The notes under the pieces: model-generated
What the model saw: only the letters and a program-made list of their open reading frames with translations
Told to the model about the DNA's origin: nothing
Database searches by the model: none
Position numbers and translations under genes: made by a program
Shown: piece by piece, positions 7,898-16,379 of the stretch
How the letters are laid out: each line of letters starts with the position of its first letter
Numbering within the stretch: position 1 is the stretch's first letter
Assembly (NCBI GenBank): GCA_021802745.1
Contig: JAJZRK010000024.1
Coordinates: 1-21,472, forward strand
Length of the DNA: 21,472 bases
Direction: 5' to 3'
Origin: a bacterium
GTDB taxonomy: Bacteria; Gemmatimonadota; Gemmatimonadetes; Gemmatimonadales; Gemmatimonadaceae

Positions 7898-9051
7898 CCG
7901 CGCCGGTCGAAGGAACGGTTCGCATCGCCATGCCGTGCACCGGACTCGGCCGCCAGCGGCGCGGCTTCGAGCGCTTCACGCGCGAACTGCATGAGGCCCT
8001 ACGCCATGCCGCGGGCATTGACCTGGCCGTCTACGGCGGCGGCGGGGACCTGCGCGCCGATGAACACGCGGTCTGGAACCTGCCGCGCGCGTCAGGAGCG
8101 GCCCGCCTGCTCGCCCGCGCCACGGGATGGGGCCCGTACTTCGTGGAACAGGCCACCTTCTTTGGCGGGTTCCTTCCGCACCTGCTTGCCTGGCGGCCGC
8201 ATCTGGTCTACTTCGCCGACCTGAACCTGGGCAACGCGTGCTGGCACTGGCGGCGCCTCAGCGGCCAGCGCTTCCACCTGCTGTTCTACAATGGCGGCGC
8301 GACGACGATGCCGTACACGCGCTGCGACTGGGTGCAGCAGCTCACCCCCGAGCACTTCGATGCGGCCCGTGCGCGCGGCGAGCCGGCGGACCGCATGTTC
8401 GTCCTTCCGCATGGCATCGAGGTGCCTGCGGCGCTCCCGCCGCGCGATCGGTCGCGGGTGGCGGCGACGCGGCACGCCCTCGGCGTACCGGACGGTCGGG
8501 CGATGCTGTTGAGCGTGGGCCTGCTCGACTGCACCATCAAGCGCATGGATGCCCTCATCGGGGCCGTCGCCGCGATGGACGCCGACCGGCCGTACCTGGT
8601 GCTGCTCGGCGCCGAGACGGAGGAGACGCCGGCGGTGCGCGCGCGGGCGCGCGAGCTGCTGCCCGACGGATGCTCGATCGGAACGTGGTCCCCAGACCGG
8701 ATGGCCGACGCGTACGACGCGGCGGACGCCTTCGCGCTGCTTTCGCTGCGCGAAGGGTTCGGACTCGCGTATGTGGAAGCGCTCGCCGCGGGCGTGCCGT
8801 GCGTGGCGCACGACACGCCCGGAACCCGCCATCTCCTGGGCGGCCACGCTTTCCTCGGCGACACGCGGGTTGCGGCGACGGTCACCGCGCTGGTGCGAGC
8901 GGCGCTCTCGTCGTCGGGCGACGAGAGCGCACGCCGCGCCCGGCACGTGCACGCCCGAACGCACTTCGCGTGGAGCGCGCTTGCGCCGCGGTACGCCGAG
9001 ATGCTGCGCTCGTGCGCCAGCGGGCAGCAGCCGGCGTGGGGCGCGTCATGA
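7894..9051 (+). CDS. Glycosyltransferase family 4
   Basis: A 385-aa GT-B-fold enzyme expected to transfer a sugar from an NDP-sugar to the growing lipid-linked unit on the cytoplasmic side of the inner membrane. The N-terminal half has an acceptor-side Rossmann domain (RIAMPCTGLGRQRRGFERF). The C-terminal half shows the GT4 donor site: VLPHGIEVP, SVGLLDCTIKRMDALI, and the E-x7-E motif EGFGLAYVE (E287, E295), followed by AAGVPCVAHDTPGTRHLLG. ATG 7894 overlaps the methyltransferase stop; the open frame continues further upstream but only across that gene. Sugar and linkage specificity cannot be read from the sequence. Confidence 0.9.
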   Translation: MTAPVEGTVRIAMPCTGLGRQRRGFERFTRELHEALRHAAGIDLAVYGGGGDLRADEHAVWNLPRASGAARLLARATGWGPYFVEQATFFGGFLPHLLAWRPHLVYFADLNLGNACWHWRRLSGQRFHLLFYNGGATTMPYTRCDWVQQLTPEHFDAARARGEPADRMFVLPHGIEVPAALPPRDRSRVAATRHALGVPDGRAMLLSVGLLDCTIKRMDALIGAVAAMDADRPYLVLLGAETEETPAVRARARELLPDGCSIGTWSPDRMADAYDAADAFALLSLREGFGLAYVEALAAGVPCVAHDTPGTRHLLGGHAFLGDTRVAATVTALVRAALSSSGDESARRARHVHARTHFAWSALAPRYAEMLRSCASGQQPAWGAS

Positions 9052-9908
9052 CCGGCGCGCCCGAGTTCTCCGTGATCGTTCCCACGCGGGATCGCCGCCG
9101 CGAGCTTGGCACCTGCCTCGCGCAGCTCGCCGCAGGCGCGCAGACGCTCGACGCCGAACGGTACGAAGTGATCGTCACCGACGACGGGAACTTCGAGGCC
9201 GCGGACAGCTGGCTGCGCACCGAGTTCCCGTGGGTGCACCATGTGCGGGGTCCGCGCCGGGGACCGGCCGCCAACCGCAACAACGGTGCGCGGGCGGCGC
9301 GCGGCGCCTGGCTCGTTTTCGCGGACGACGATATCGTCCCCGCAGCGGGATGGCTGGCCGCGCTTGCCGCATCGGCGAGCCGCGGCGACGTGCTCGAAGG
9401 CCAGACGACGTGCGACGCGGGCGTGCCGTCACCGCGCTACCACGCGCCGGAGAATCGTCATGGCGGCGTGCTCTGGTCGTGCAACTTTGCCATCCGGCGC
9501 ACGACGTTCGTGGCCGTGGCGGGATTCGACGAGGGCTTTGCCTTTCCGCACATGGAGGATGCCGACCTGCGCGAGCGGCTGCGCGCCGCGGGACATGCCA
9601 TCGTCTGGGTGCCCGAGGCGGTGGTGGACCACCCGCCGCGCCGGCTTCCCTCCGGCAGCCGGATGGGCGCGTTCCGCGAGGCGGAGGTGCGGTATCTCTA
9701 CAAGTACGGCGCGCCGCGCCCCGTGCGCTGGCGGATGCTGCGGGAAGTCGTGCTCAGCCGGCTCGTGAATATCCGCTTCCACCGCACGGGGCCGGATTCG
9801 CTGCGCGCGTTGTTTGCGCTCGCGGCCGAGGCGTGGCACGTCGTGCGTCACGGTGCGGCGTGGGAACGCGCCTATGCGCGGGAGTTTCCGCCCGGGCCCG
9901 GCCGATGA
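9048..9908 (+). CDS. Glycosyltransferase family 2 (first of a tandem pair)
   Basis: A 286-aa GT-A-fold enzyme. FSVIVPTRDRRREL opens the fold, VTDDG holds the first nucleotide-binding Asp, and RGPAANRNNGARAARG leads to the metal-binding triplet D93-D94-D95 in VFADDDIVP. The acceptor-side acidic motif MEDADLRERL lies in the C-terminal half, then WVPEAVVDHPP. All expected catalytic elements are present. ATG 9048 overlaps the previous stop (ATGA), and the following gene overlaps this one in the same way. It would add one sugar to the repeat unit. Its resemblance to the next gene is at family level only. Confidence 0.9.
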   Translation: MTGAPEFSVIVPTRDRRRELGTCLAQLAAGAQTLDAERYEVIVTDDGNFEAADSWLRTEFPWVHHVRGPRRGPAANRNNGARAARGAWLVFADDDIVPAAGWLAALAASASRGDVLEGQTTCDAGVPSPRYHAPENRHGGVLWSCNFAIRRTTFVAVAGFDEGFAFPHMEDADLRERLRAAGHAIVWVPEAVVDHPPRRLPSGSRMGAFREAEVRYLYKYGAPRPVRWRMLREVVLSRLVNIRFHRTGPDSLRALFALAAEAWHVVRHGAAWERAYAREFPPGPGR

Positions 9909-10864
9909 CCCAGCGCGTCAGCATCCTCGTGCCCAGCTACGGGCGGCCGGCGTCGCTGGCGCGTTGCCTGGCCGCGCTCGAATCGCAGACGCATCCACCC
10001 GACGAGGTCGTCGTCGGCGTCCGGGCCGGCGATGACGAGACGATTCAGGTGGCAGAGTCGGCGCGCGCGCGCGGGCTTCCCCTTCGCGTGGCGACAACGC
10101 CGGTGGCCGGCGTGGTGGCGTCCATGCAGGCGGCACTCGACGCGGCGAGCGGCGACCTCATTGCGCTCACCGACGACGACGCGCGGCCGCGCGCCGGCTG
10201 GATCGAGGGACTGCTCGCCTGCTTCGCCGCGTCGCCGGACGTGGGCGGCGTCGGCGGACGCGACTGGCAGCCGACGGAGCGCTGGAACGAACGACGCGTG
10301 GGCCAGGTGCAGTGGTTCGGGCGCGTCATCGGCAACCATCACCTGGGGGCCGGGCCGGCGCGCGACGTGGACGTGCTGAAGGGAGCCAACTGCGCCTTTC
10401 GGGCGCCGCTGCTGCGGGCCGTCGGGTTCGACCGTCGCCTGCGTGGCGAAGGCGCGCAGATGTACTGGGAGCTTGGCCTCTGCCTGCCGCTGCGGCGCGC
10501 CGGGTGGCGCCTCATCTATGATCCCGAGGTGGCCGTGGACCACGACGTGGCGCCGCGGCACGGCGATGATCACCTGCATCGCGGGGTCTTCGCCGAGGCG
10601 CCGCTGCGCAACGCGATCCACAATGAAACGACCGAGCTGCTCGAGGGACGGGGCGTCATGTCGCGAGCGCTCTTCCTGGGCTGGGCATTTCTCGTCGGCA
10701 CGCGCGAGGGGCCGGGGCTGGCGCAGCTCGCACGGCACGTGCTGCGTGGCAGGCCCAACGCACTCGACCGCTGGCGCGCCGCGGTCGCCGGCCGCCTGGC
10801 CGGCGCAGCCACCGCGCGTCGCGTGCCGCGCCACCTGACCGTCCCGCCCCCGCCATCGGCATGA
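9905..10864 (+). CDS. Glycosyltransferase family 2 (second of a tandem pair)
   Basis: A 319-aa GT-A-fold enzyme: VSILVPSYGRPASL at the start, then ALTDDDARP with D90-D91-D92 as the metal and nucleotide site. A middle segment, VLKGANCAFRAPLL, resembles GT2 enzymes acting on polyprenyl-linked sugars. The acidic acceptor motif is replaced by GEGAQMYWELGLCLPLRRAG, where Glu is retained. The C-terminal 90 residues contain a hydrophobic stretch (ALFLGWAFLVG) that may sit at the membrane. ATG 9905 overlaps the upstream stop. The stop at 10862-10864 overlaps an ATG at 10861 that opens only an 18-codon frame. Confidence 0.9.
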   Translation: MTQRVSILVPSYGRPASLARCLAALESQTHPPDEVVVGVRAGDDETIQVAESARARGLPLRVATTPVAGVVASMQAALDAASGDLIALTDDDARPRAGWIEGLLACFAASPDVGGVGGRDWQPTERWNERRVGQVQWFGRVIGNHHLGAGPARDVDVLKGANCAFRAPLLRAVGFDRRLRGEGAQMYWELGLCLPLRRAGWRLIYDPEVAVDHDVAPRHGDDHLHRGVFAEAPLRNAIHNETTELLEGRGVMSRALFLGWAFLVGTREGPGLAQLARHVLRGRPNALDRWRAAVAGRLAGAATARRVPRHLTVPPPPSA

Positions 10865-10913
10865 CCTCGGTCCATTCCGCCCGGCGTGGGCGCAGCGCAA
10901 CTTCCGGGTGCTC

Positions 10914-12035
10914 ATGACCTTCTCCCTCGCGTTCATTGCGCACCAGGTGCACCGGCGCGGCGGCCAGGAACGCGCCGCGGCCGAGGTGCTCACGCGCATT
11001 TCGCGCCGCATCCGGGTGACGGTGATCGCGTCACAGTGCGAGCTGCCGGGGACGGACGTCACGTGGCGGCGGGTGGCGCCGGCGCCGCGGCCGCTGGCGC
11101 TCGGCTCCCTTCTGTTCGCGCGCTCGGCACGCGTCGAAGAGCGCCGCGCCGGGTGCACGCTCACCAACTGCATTGGCGCGTCGGCCTTCGACGCCGACGT
11201 CATCACCGCGCAGTACTGCCACGCGGCGTTCACGGCGCGCTTTGGCGGACTGCGCGGCGGCACCGTCGTGGGGCGGGCGTGGCAGCGCGCGGCGCAGCAG
11301 GTGTTCGTGCAGCAGGAGCGGCACGCCTATGGCGCCGGCCGCCTGCGGCGCGTCATTGCGGTGTCGCACGGCACGGCGCGCGAACTGCACGAGTACTACG
11401 GCGTCCCCGAAGCGACGATTGCGGTGGTGCCGAACGGCGTGGACCACGCCGTCTTTCGCCCGGCGCCCGATGCGGCCGCCAAGCGCGCGCTGCGCGACGT
11501 GCTTGGCGTCCCGCGCGACGTGTACCTGGTGCTCTTCTGCGGCGGCGACTGGGAGCGCAAGGGACTGCGCGACGCGATTGACGCCATCGCCGGGCAGTCG
11601 GAGACGATGCTCGGCGTGGTTGGCCGCGGCGATGAAGCGGCGATGCGCGCCCACGCGGCGCAGCGCAACGCCACCGCCCAGGTGCATTTCGTCGGGCCGT
11701 GCACGACGCCCGAGCAGTGGTACGCGGCGGCGGACGTGATGGTGCATCCCTCGCGGTACGAGGCGTTCTCGCTCGTGACCCTCGAAGGCGCCGCCGCCGG
11801 CCTGCCCATCATCACCCACGCCATCAACGGCACGGAAGAGCTGATCGAGGAGGGCGTCAATGGGTTCCTGACGCCGTTCGGCGGCGATGCGCTGCGCGCG
11901 CCGCTCCTCGCCCTGCGCGACGATCCCGTGCGGCGCGCCGCGATGTCGGCGGCCGCGGTCGAACGGTCTCGCCGCTATGCATGGGACCGCGTGGCGGCCG
12001 AGTACTTCGACGTGCTGGCCGAGGCGGCGTCGTGA
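10914..12035 (+). CDS. Glycosyltransferase family 4
   Basis: A 373-aa GT-B enzyme. The N-terminus has the GT4 glycine-rich acceptor loop (QVHRRGGQERAA). The donor half has VIAVSHGTAREL, VVPNGVDHAVF, CGGDWERKGL (donor phosphate-binding Arg/Lys), and E-x7-E as EAFSLVTLE (E283, E291), then AAGLPIITHAINGTEELIEEGVNGFL. ATG 10914 is chosen because it overlaps the stop of an upstream 18-codon frame (ATGA); GTG 10908 in frame is an alternative. The in-frame sequence just upstream (AQRNFRVL) looks like a normal GT4 first strand, so the true N-terminus may be longer if a frameshift lies between 10861 and 10908. Confidence 0.88.
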   Translation: MTFSLAFIAHQVHRRGGQERAAAEVLTRISRRIRVTVIASQCELPGTDVTWRRVAPAPRPLALGSLLFARSARVEERRAGCTLTNCIGASAFDADVITAQYCHAAFTARFGGLRGGTVVGRAWQRAAQQVFVQQERHAYGAGRLRRVIAVSHGTARELHEYYGVPEATIAVVPNGVDHAVFRPAPDAAAKRALRDVLGVPRDVYLVLFCGGDWERKGLRDAIDAIAGQSETMLGVVGRGDEAAMRAHAAQRNATAQVHFVGPCTTPEQWYAAADVMVHPSRYEAFSLVTLEGAAAGLPIITHAINGTEELIEEGVNGFLTPFGGDALRAPLLALRDDPVRRAAMSAAAVERSRRYAWDRVAAEYFDVLAEAAS

Positions 12036-12055
12036 CGACGCGCCGGGCCTGACCG

Positions 12056-15000
12056 ATGTGCGCCATCTGCGGCCTCGTGCGGTCGGGCGCGGCGCACGAA
12101 CGCGCGCGCATCGAGGCGGCGAACGCGCGCATGGTGCACCGCGGCCCGGACGACGGCGGCGTGTGGGCGGGCGAGGGCATCTGCCTGGGTGCGCGGCGCC
12201 TCGCGATCCAGGATCTCACGGCCGCCGGCCATCAGCCGATGGCGAGCGACGACGGGCGCTTCGTCATCGTCTTCAACGGCGAGATCTACAACTTCGCGCG
12301 CCTGCGCGCGGCGCTCGGCCCGGTGGCCGCCTGGCGCGGCCACTCGGACACGGAGGTGCTGCTCCATGCCGTCCGCACGTGGGGCTTCGATGAGACCGTG
12401 CGTCGTGCACACGGGCAGTTCGCCCTCGCGGTCTGGGACACGGCGCGGCGCGTCCTGCGGGCGGCGCGCGACCGCGCCGGCGAGAAGCCGTTCTTCTACG
12501 CCCATGACGGCGGCATGCTCGCCTTTGCGTCCACGCTGAATGCCGTGCTCGAACTGCTGCCACGCCGCCCCGTCGTGGATCCGACCGCCATTGACGCCTA
12601 CCTCACGTACCAGGCCGTGCCGGCACCAATGTCGGTCTGGCAAGGCGTCCTGGCGCTCCCCCCCGCGCACACGCTGACGTTCGACGCCGACACCGGTGCC
12701 TGTCGCGTGGAACGCTACTGGGACGTGTCGTACGCGACGAAGACGCCCATGGATGAGCGGGAGGTGCTCGACGAGGTCGAGCGCATCGCGCGCCGCGCCG
12801 TGGCCGACCGGCTCGTCGCCGACCGCACGGTGGGCATCTTCCTGTCGGGCGGCGTGGATTCGTCGCTGATTGCGGCGCTCGCCGCGCAGGCTGGCGGCCC
12901 GGTGATCGAGGCCGTGGCGGTCGGGTTCGACGACCCCGAGTTCGACGAGCGTCCGTTTGCCCGCCGCGTGGCGCAGCACCTCGGCATGCGGCTCCACGAG
13001 CGGTTGCTGCGTCCCGATGTGGTGAACGACCTGCCCGGCATCATCTGGCAGTACGGTCAGCCGCTCGCCGATGTGTCCATCGTGCCGAGCCACGACCTGT
13101 CGCGCACCGCGCGCGACACAATGGTGGTTGCCCTGAACGGCGACGGCGGGGACGAGCTGTTCGGGGGCTACACGCGCCCGATGGTGGCGCGCGCGGCCAG
13201 CACGTACCGGCGCCTGCTGCCGTCGGCGCTGCGGCGCACCGCGGACGTGGCGCTTCGCGGGCTCGAATTCGGGCGGCTGAAGCACGCCAGGCAGCTTGCG
13301 CACGCCGGGCGGACGTCGGCCGCCGCGGCGTTCACCTACGACCGCGGCTTCCGCGAGCATCGCGCGGCGGCGTACGCCCCCGCATTGCTCGAGGCCGTCG
13401 GCGGGTTCGACGCCGATGCCATGTACCGCGCCGTGTGGGACCGGGCGGACGGCACCGACGACGTGGATCGCGCGCTGTACGGCGACTTCTGCACCTACTT
13501 TCCCGACCAGCTCCTGACGAAGGGCGATGTCGCGTCCATGGCGCACTCGCTCGAGGCGCGCTCGCCGCTGCTCGACACGGAGATGATCGAGTTCGCGGCG
13601 ACGATTCCCACCGCCCTGCGCCTGCGCGGCTGGGAAACGAAGCACCTGCTCAAGCGGCTGGCGTCGCGCTTCGTGCCGCGCGACGTGCTCTATCGGCGCA
13701 AGCGCGGGTTCGTGATGCCTGCGGCGCGCTGGCTGCGCGGCGCGCTCGCGCCCTATGTGCGCGCGGCGCTCGACACTCCGTCCTTCCACGATCGCGGCTG
13801 GGTGCGCCCGGAGTTCACGCGACGGCTGCTCGACGAGCACCAGCGGGGCGAGCGTGACTGGGGCGAACAGCTCTTCACGATGCTGGTGCTCGAACTCTGG
13901 GCGCGCCTCTCGCTCGACGGCTCGCTGCAGCGCGAGGACTCGCTGGAGGTGCTGCGCAGCGGCGGGGCGGCACGCGGCGCCGCGGCGGCGGCGCTGCGCA
14001 CCATCCAGATCGGCATGGAGTGGTTTGACGAGAAACCTGGCGGACTGAACCGCGTCTTCCAGGAACTCGTCCGCCACCTTCCGGAGGTGGGCGTGCACGT
14101 ACGGGGCATTGTCGCCGGCACGGAAGGCGTGCGGGGTCAATCCGGCGATCCGGTGGCAGGCGTCGTGCCGCACACCGCGTCGCTGCTGGTGCGCCTGCGC
14201 CGGCTGCGGCAGGCCGCACAGGTGGCGTTGCGCGAGGATCCCGATGCCATCGTCGTCGCCCACTTCTCGCTCTACGCCGTTCCCCTGCTCGGCCTCCTGC
14301 GCGACCGCCGCCGCCGGTTCGTGTTCCATTTCCACGGCCCGTGGGCGCAGGAGGCAACCGCGGAGGAGATCCGCGGCATCGCGCCGCGCCTGAAGGCGGG
14401 CGTCGAGCGTGCCGTCTACCGGCGCGCCGATGCCTGCATCGTCCTCTCCAGCGCGTTCGGCCGCATCCTGCATGATTCGTTCGGCGTCCCGTGGGAGAAG
14501 ATCCACGTGATTCCGGGCGGCGTGGACTGCCCCCGCTTCATGATCAGCGCGACGCCGGCGGCATGCCGCGCGCGCCTTGGCTGGCCCGCCGATCGCCGCA
14601 TCGTGCTCGCTGTCCGCCGCCTCACGCGTCGCATGGGCCTCGGCCTGCTGGTGGCGGCGGCGGGGCTGCTGCGCAAGCGGGTGCCGGATGTGCTGGTGCT
14701 GATTGCCGGGCGCGGGCCGCTCGAGGAGGAATTGCAGACGCAGATCCAACGCGCCGGCCTCGAGGAGCACTGCCGCCTCACCGGGTTCGTCAGCGAGGAC
14801 GACCTGCCGACCGCCTACCGCGCCGCCGACCTCAGCGTCGTCCCGTCGGTGGCGCTCGAGGGCTATGGCCTCGTCGTTCCCGAATCACTGGCGGCGGGAA
14901 CGCCGGCGCTCGTGACGCCGGTCGGCGGGCTGCCCGAGACTATCGCAGGGCTGTCGCCAAGCCTTGTCTTCTCCGAAGTGTCGGCCGCCGCCATTGCGCG

Positions 15001-15139
15001 CGGACTCGGCGACGCGCTCACCGGCACCGTCCCGCTACCCACCGCCGAGGAATGTCGCGCCTACGCGCAGCGGCGCAATGACTGGCCCGTCGTGGCGGCG
15101 CAGACGCGGCGCGTGTACGAGGGGGTACGCCTGCCATGA
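12056..15139 (+). CDS. asnB: Fused AsnB-type amidotransferase and GT4 glycosyltransferase
   Basis: A 1027-aa protein. Residues 2 to about 620 form a complete class II glutamine amidotransferase/asparagine synthetase B: nucleophile Cys2 in MCAICG (the third residue is usually Gly), HRGPDDGG, FNGEIYNF and SDTEVLL. The ATP-pyrophosphatase motif is SGGVDSS (264-270), with NGDGGDELFGGY, SLEARSPLLD and KRGFVMP after it. An Ala/Gly/Arg-rich linker (about 634-648) leads without a stop into a full GT4 (about 649-1027) with PGGLNRVFQEL, HFHGPW, VIPGGVDCPRF, VRRLTRRMGL and E-x7-E as EGYGLVVPE (E935, E943). AsnB paralogues in EPS loci are thought to amidate sugar acids or peptide-like substituents, so here the enzyme probably decorates the polymer rather than making free asparagine. 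No plausible internal start with a ribosome site is seen for the GT4. The next gene overlaps by ATGA. Confidence 0.92.
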   Translation: MCAICGLVRSGAAHERARIEAANARMVHRGPDDGGVWAGEGICLGARRLAIQDLTAAGHQPMASDDGRFVIVFNGEIYNFARLRAALGPVAAWRGHSDTEVLLHAVRTWGFDETVRRAHGQFALAVWDTARRVLRAARDRAGEKPFFYAHDGGMLAFASTLNAVLELLPRRPVVDPTAIDAYLTYQAVPAPMSVWQGVLALPPAHTLTFDADTGACRVERYWDVSYATKTPMDEREVLDEVERIARRAVADRLVADRTVGIFLSGGVDSSLIAALAAQAGGPVIEAVAVGFDDPEFDERPFARRVAQHLGMRLHERLLRPDVVNDLPGIIWQYGQPLADVSIVPSHDLSRTARDTMVVALNGDGGDELFGGYTRPMVARAASTYRRLLPSALRRTADVALRGLEFGRLKHARQLAHAGRTSAAAAFTYDRGFREHRAAAYAPALLEAVGGFDADAMYRAVWDRADGTDDVDRALYGDFCTYFPDQLLTKGDVASMAHSLEARSPLLDTEMIEFAATIPTALRLRGWETKHLLKRLASRFVPRDVLYRRKRGFVMPAARWLRGALAPYVRAALDTPSFHDRGWVRPEFTRRLLDEHQRGERDWGEQLFTMLVLELWARLSLDGSLQREDSLEVLRSGGAARGAAAAALRTIQIGMEWFDEKPGGLNRVFQELVRHLPEVGVHVRGIVAGTEGVRGQSGDPVAGVVPHTASLLVRLRRLRQAAQVALREDPDAIVVAHFSLYAVPLLGLLRDRRRRFVFHFHGPWAQEATAEEIRGIAPRLKAGVERAVYRRADACIVLSSAFGRILHDSFGVPWEKIHVIPGGVDCPRFMISATPAACRARLGWPADRRIVLAVRRLTRRMGLGLLVAAAGLLRKRVPDVLVLIAGRGPLEEELQTQIQRAGLEEHCRLTGFVSEDDLPTAYRAADLSVVPSVALEGYGLVVPESLAAGTPALVTPVGGLPETIAGLSPSLVFSEVSAAAIARGLGDALTGTVPLPTAEECRAYAQRRNDWPVVAAQTRRVYEGVRLP

Positions 15140-16287
15140 CGGCCCGCGTGCTCGCGCTCGACCATGTGGGCGTGCTTGGCGGCGCCGAGCTATCGATGCT
15201 CGATGTCGTCGCGGGACTGGGCGACGACGTCACGGTGCGCCTGTTCGTGGACGGGCCTTTTCGTGCGGCGCTCGAGCGCCGTGGGACGGACGTTGCGGTG
15301 CTCCCGATGGGAGCGCTGGCCGAGGTGCGAAAGGAGAGCCGCGTGCCATCCGCGCGTGCGCTCGCTGCCGCCTGGCGGTTGTCGGGAGTGGTGGCGCGCG
15401 AGGCCGCACCGGCCCGCGTGCTGTATGCCAACTCGCAGAAGGCGTTCGTGGTGGCGGCGCTGGCCGGGCAACGCAGCGGCCGGCCGGTGGTCTGGCACCT
15501 CCGCGACCTGCTGGGTCCGCCGCATTTCAGCAGGCTCAACACGCGCGGAGCGGTGACGCTGGCCAATTGGCTTGCGACGCGGGTCATCGCCAACTCGCAA
15601 GCGACGGCCGACGCGTTCGTGCGAGCCGGCGGCCACCGCACGCTGGTGCGCGTTGTGCACAACGGCGTGGATGCCGCGCCATTCGACGCCGTGAGCGATG
15701 CGGCGGCGCACGCCCTGCGCGCGCAGTTTGCCCCCGGCGCCGTCTGCGTGATGGCGGTGTTCGGCCGCCTGCACGAGTGGAAGGGGCAGCAAGTGGCCAT
15801 TGACGCGCTCGCGCAACTGCCCGATGACTGCACGCTGTGGATCGTCGGTGCGCCGCTGTTTGGCGAGCACGACTTCGAAGCCGCGCTGCGGGCACAGGCG
15901 ACGCGCCTCGGCGTCGCCGCGCGCGTTCGGTTCCTCGGCTTCCGCGACGACACCGCGGCGCTGATGCGCGCCGCCGACCTCATCGTGCACACGTCCATCT
16001 GGCCGGAGCCGTTCGGGCGTGTCGTCGTCGAAGGGATGCTGGCCCGCCGTCCCGTCATCGCCGCCGCGACGGGCGGGGTTGGCGAGATTCTGCAGGATGG
16101 CGTGACTGGCGTGCTCGTGCCACCGGGCGACGCGGCGGCGCTGGCCCGCGCCGTGGCCGCACTTCGGGCGGACCCCGCGTGCGCCGCGGCGCTTGCGGCG
16201 GCAGGCGCCGCGCACGCCCGGGCCGATTTCGGCGTGGTGGCGATGGTGCGCGGCGTGCGCGCCGTGCTCGACGAGGTGATGCGCTGA
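15136..16287 (+). CDS. Glycosyltransferase family 4 (last gene of the operon)
   Basis: A 383-aa GT-B enzyme. It opens with VLALDHVGVLGGAELSML (glycine loop plus Glu), continues with LYANSQKAF and WHLRDLLGPP, and has the donor half VVHNGVDAAPF, VFGRLHEWKGQQ (Arg/Lys phosphate clamp) and E-x7-E as EPFGRVVVE (E291, E299), then ATGGVGEILQDGVTGVLVPPGD. All family elements are intact. ATG 15136 overlaps the stop of the amidotransferase-GT4 gene. The next gene is on the opposite strand, so transcription probably ends in the 92 nt that follow. Confidence 0.91.
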   Translation: MTARVLALDHVGVLGGAELSMLDVVAGLGDDVTVRLFVDGPFRAALERRGTDVAVLPMGALAEVRKESRVPSARALAAAWRLSGVVAREAAPARVLYANSQKAFVVAALAGQRSGRPVVWHLRDLLGPPHFSRLNTRGAVTLANWLATRVIANSQATADAFVRAGGHRTLVRVVHNGVDAAPFDAVSDAAAHALRAQFAPGAVCVMAVFGRLHEWKGQQVAIDALAQLPDDCTLWIVGAPLFGEHDFEAALRAQATRLGVAARVRFLGFRDDTAALMRAADLIVHTSIWPEPFGRVVVEGMLARRPVIAAATGGVGEILQDGVTGVLVPPGDAAALARAVAALRADPACAAALAAAGAAHARADFGVVAMVRGVRAVLDEVMR

Positions 16288-16336
16288 TGCCTGAGGTGCG
16301 ATGCGTCAGAGCGATCGCGTAGGATGACGTCGCCAT

Positions 16337-16356
16337 GCGCTGCGTGCCGGCAGCGC
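16337..16356. terminator. Hairpin between convergent genes, possible terminator
   Basis: GCGCTG (16337-16342) and CAGCGC (16351-16356) form a perfect 6-bp stem with an 8-nt loop. It lies between the stop of the last EPS gene (16287) and the convergent stop at 16380, where a terminator is expected. There is no following T-tract on either strand, so intrinsic termination is doubtful; Rho-dependent termination is equally possible. Confidence 0.25.
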
Positions 16357-16379
16357 TCGAGCGTCGCGCGCCATCAGGT

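Noticed and set aside
11975..14770. 931-codon minus-strand open frame opposite the AsnB-GT4 gene
   Set aside because: It is antisense to a gene with clear catalytic motifs and its translation is Arg/His/Ala-rich with no domain. Long antisense frames are expected at this GC content.
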